From Sediminicola sp963974715 (lineage in GTDB: Bacteria; Bacteroidota; Bacteroidia; Flavobacteriales; Flavobacteriaceae): a stretch of DNA of 64,000 nt. The notes below the pieces were generated by a model. That model saw only the letters and a list, made by a program, of their open reading frames with translations, had not been told where the DNA came from and made no database searches. The stretch covers positions 62,001 through 126,000 of the forward strand of contig CAXBDK010000001.1 in assembly GCA_963974715.1 (NCBI GenBank), given 5' to 3'. Below, piece after piece: positions 63,464-64,000 of the stretch. The position numbers were made by a program, and so were the translations under genes. Positions within the stretch are counted from its first letter, which is position 1, and each line of letters opens with the position of its first letter.

Positions 63464-64000
63464 GTGAAAAGGTTTACAAAAAAAAGAATTCTTGTTCCCA
63501 TGTTGGCCCTTGTTCTTCTGGGAATAGGCAGTAGTTTTAAAAGTGATTTTTTTGAAATTGCCAAGCAGATCGAAATTTTCACCACCCTGTTCAAAGAACT
63601 CAATATGAACTATGTGGACGAGACCAATCCTGCGGAACTTATGGATACCGCCATCAAGAACATGCTGGGAGAACTGGATCCGTACACAAAATTCCTCAAC
63701 GAACAGGACGTGGAGGCCTATAAGATCAACAATGCAGGGGAATATTCCGGAATAGGGGCCTTGGTAAGATCCTACAAGGATAAACTTTTGGTCATAGAGC
63801 CTTACAAAGATTATCCCGCCGACAAGGCAGGGTTAAAGGCAGGGGACGAAATTACAAAGATCGGGGAAATATCCCTTTCGGATTTTAAGGACGATGCCAG
63901 TGAGCTGCTCAAAGGTGCCAACAATACAAGTGTGGAAGTCACCTATAAAAGACAGGGGCAATTACGGACCACGGTCATAAACAGGGAGGCCATAGAAGTG
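63464..64000 (+). CDS. S41-family C-terminal processing protease (CtpA-like), partial
   Basis: The gene starts with GTG at 63464 (VKRFTKKRILVPMLALVLL, signal or TM segment) and runs off the window with no stop (179 codons seen). After the N-terminal helix come YVDETNPAELMDTAIKNML, LDPYTKFLNEQD and a PDZ domain (GEYSGIGALV ... AGLKAGDEITKIGE), as in CtpA/Prc proteases of Bacteroidota. The catalytic Ser/Lys lie beyond the end. It is a periplasmic serine protease acting on protein tails. Confidence 0.88.
   Translation, partial: MKRFTKKRILVPMLALVLLGIGSSFKSDFFEIAKQIEIFTTLFKELNMNYVDETNPAELMDTAIKNMLGELDPYTKFLNEQDVEAYKINNAGEYSGIGALVRSYKDKLLVIEPYKDYPADKAGLKAGDEITKIGEISLSDFKDDASELLKGANNTSVEVTYKRQGQLRTTVINREAIEV

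Overview
The window reads as a chromosome segment of a member of the Bacteroidota, most probably a marine Flavobacteriaceae. The evidence is the SusC/SusD outer-membrane pair, a hybrid two-component system with a beta-propeller sensor, CarboxypepD_reg-like outer-membrane barrels, many lipoproteins, and TAnnTTTG -7 promoter elements in place of sigma70 boxes. No rRNA is present; one tRNA (anticodon CAT) is.

1-10.9 kb: a PHP-like secreted metallohydrolase, a 2-hydroxyacid dehydrogenase, and a five-gene minus-strand metal-efflux operon (Cys/His-rich small protein, RND pump fused to a TolC-like channel, membrane-fusion adaptor, Fur-family regulator, CDF transporter). The RND motif and the CDF partner suggest Zn/Co/Cd export. 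11-18.7 kb: alkaline phosphatase lipoprotein, SusD, SusC and a bestrophin-type channel.

18.7-34.9 kb is accessory. It holds two families of dispersed non-coding repeats, a 53-aa lipoprotein next to a TPR histidine kinase and response regulator, a DNase I-fold nuclease, and a compact AT-rich six-gene operon (26962-32803). That operon encodes a small protein, two tandem DUF4407-type membrane proteins, a membrane-spanning transglutaminase-like protein, a small membrane protein and a TPR-like lipoprotein. It is the best candidate here for an undescribed system. Repeat family 1 contains three stems preserved by compensatory changes between copies. One copy is interrupted by a 253-bp MITE-like element with a TA target duplication.

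34.9-43 kb: a hybrid two-component regulator, a GAF-AraC regulator whose start codon lies inside a perfect 13-bp inverted repeat, and three paralogous lipoprotein genes, two with collagen-like Gly-X-Y stretches and one with a one-base frameshift. A tRNA follows, with partial tRNA copies on both sides.

43-64 kb is mostly housekeeping: methylmalonyl-CoA epimerase, rbfA, an FtsX-type permease, dusB, an outer-membrane barrel protein, lepA, a GtrA protein, a DUF202 protein, three large ion transporters on the minus strand (SLC13, CPA2-Usp, CPA1-TrkA), an MBL hydrolase, a subtilase lipoprotein, an M1 aminopeptidase, rnpA and the start of an S41 (CtpA-like) protease that runs off the window. rbfA and rnpA have -7 promoter elements so close to the start codon that their mRNAs are probably leaderless.
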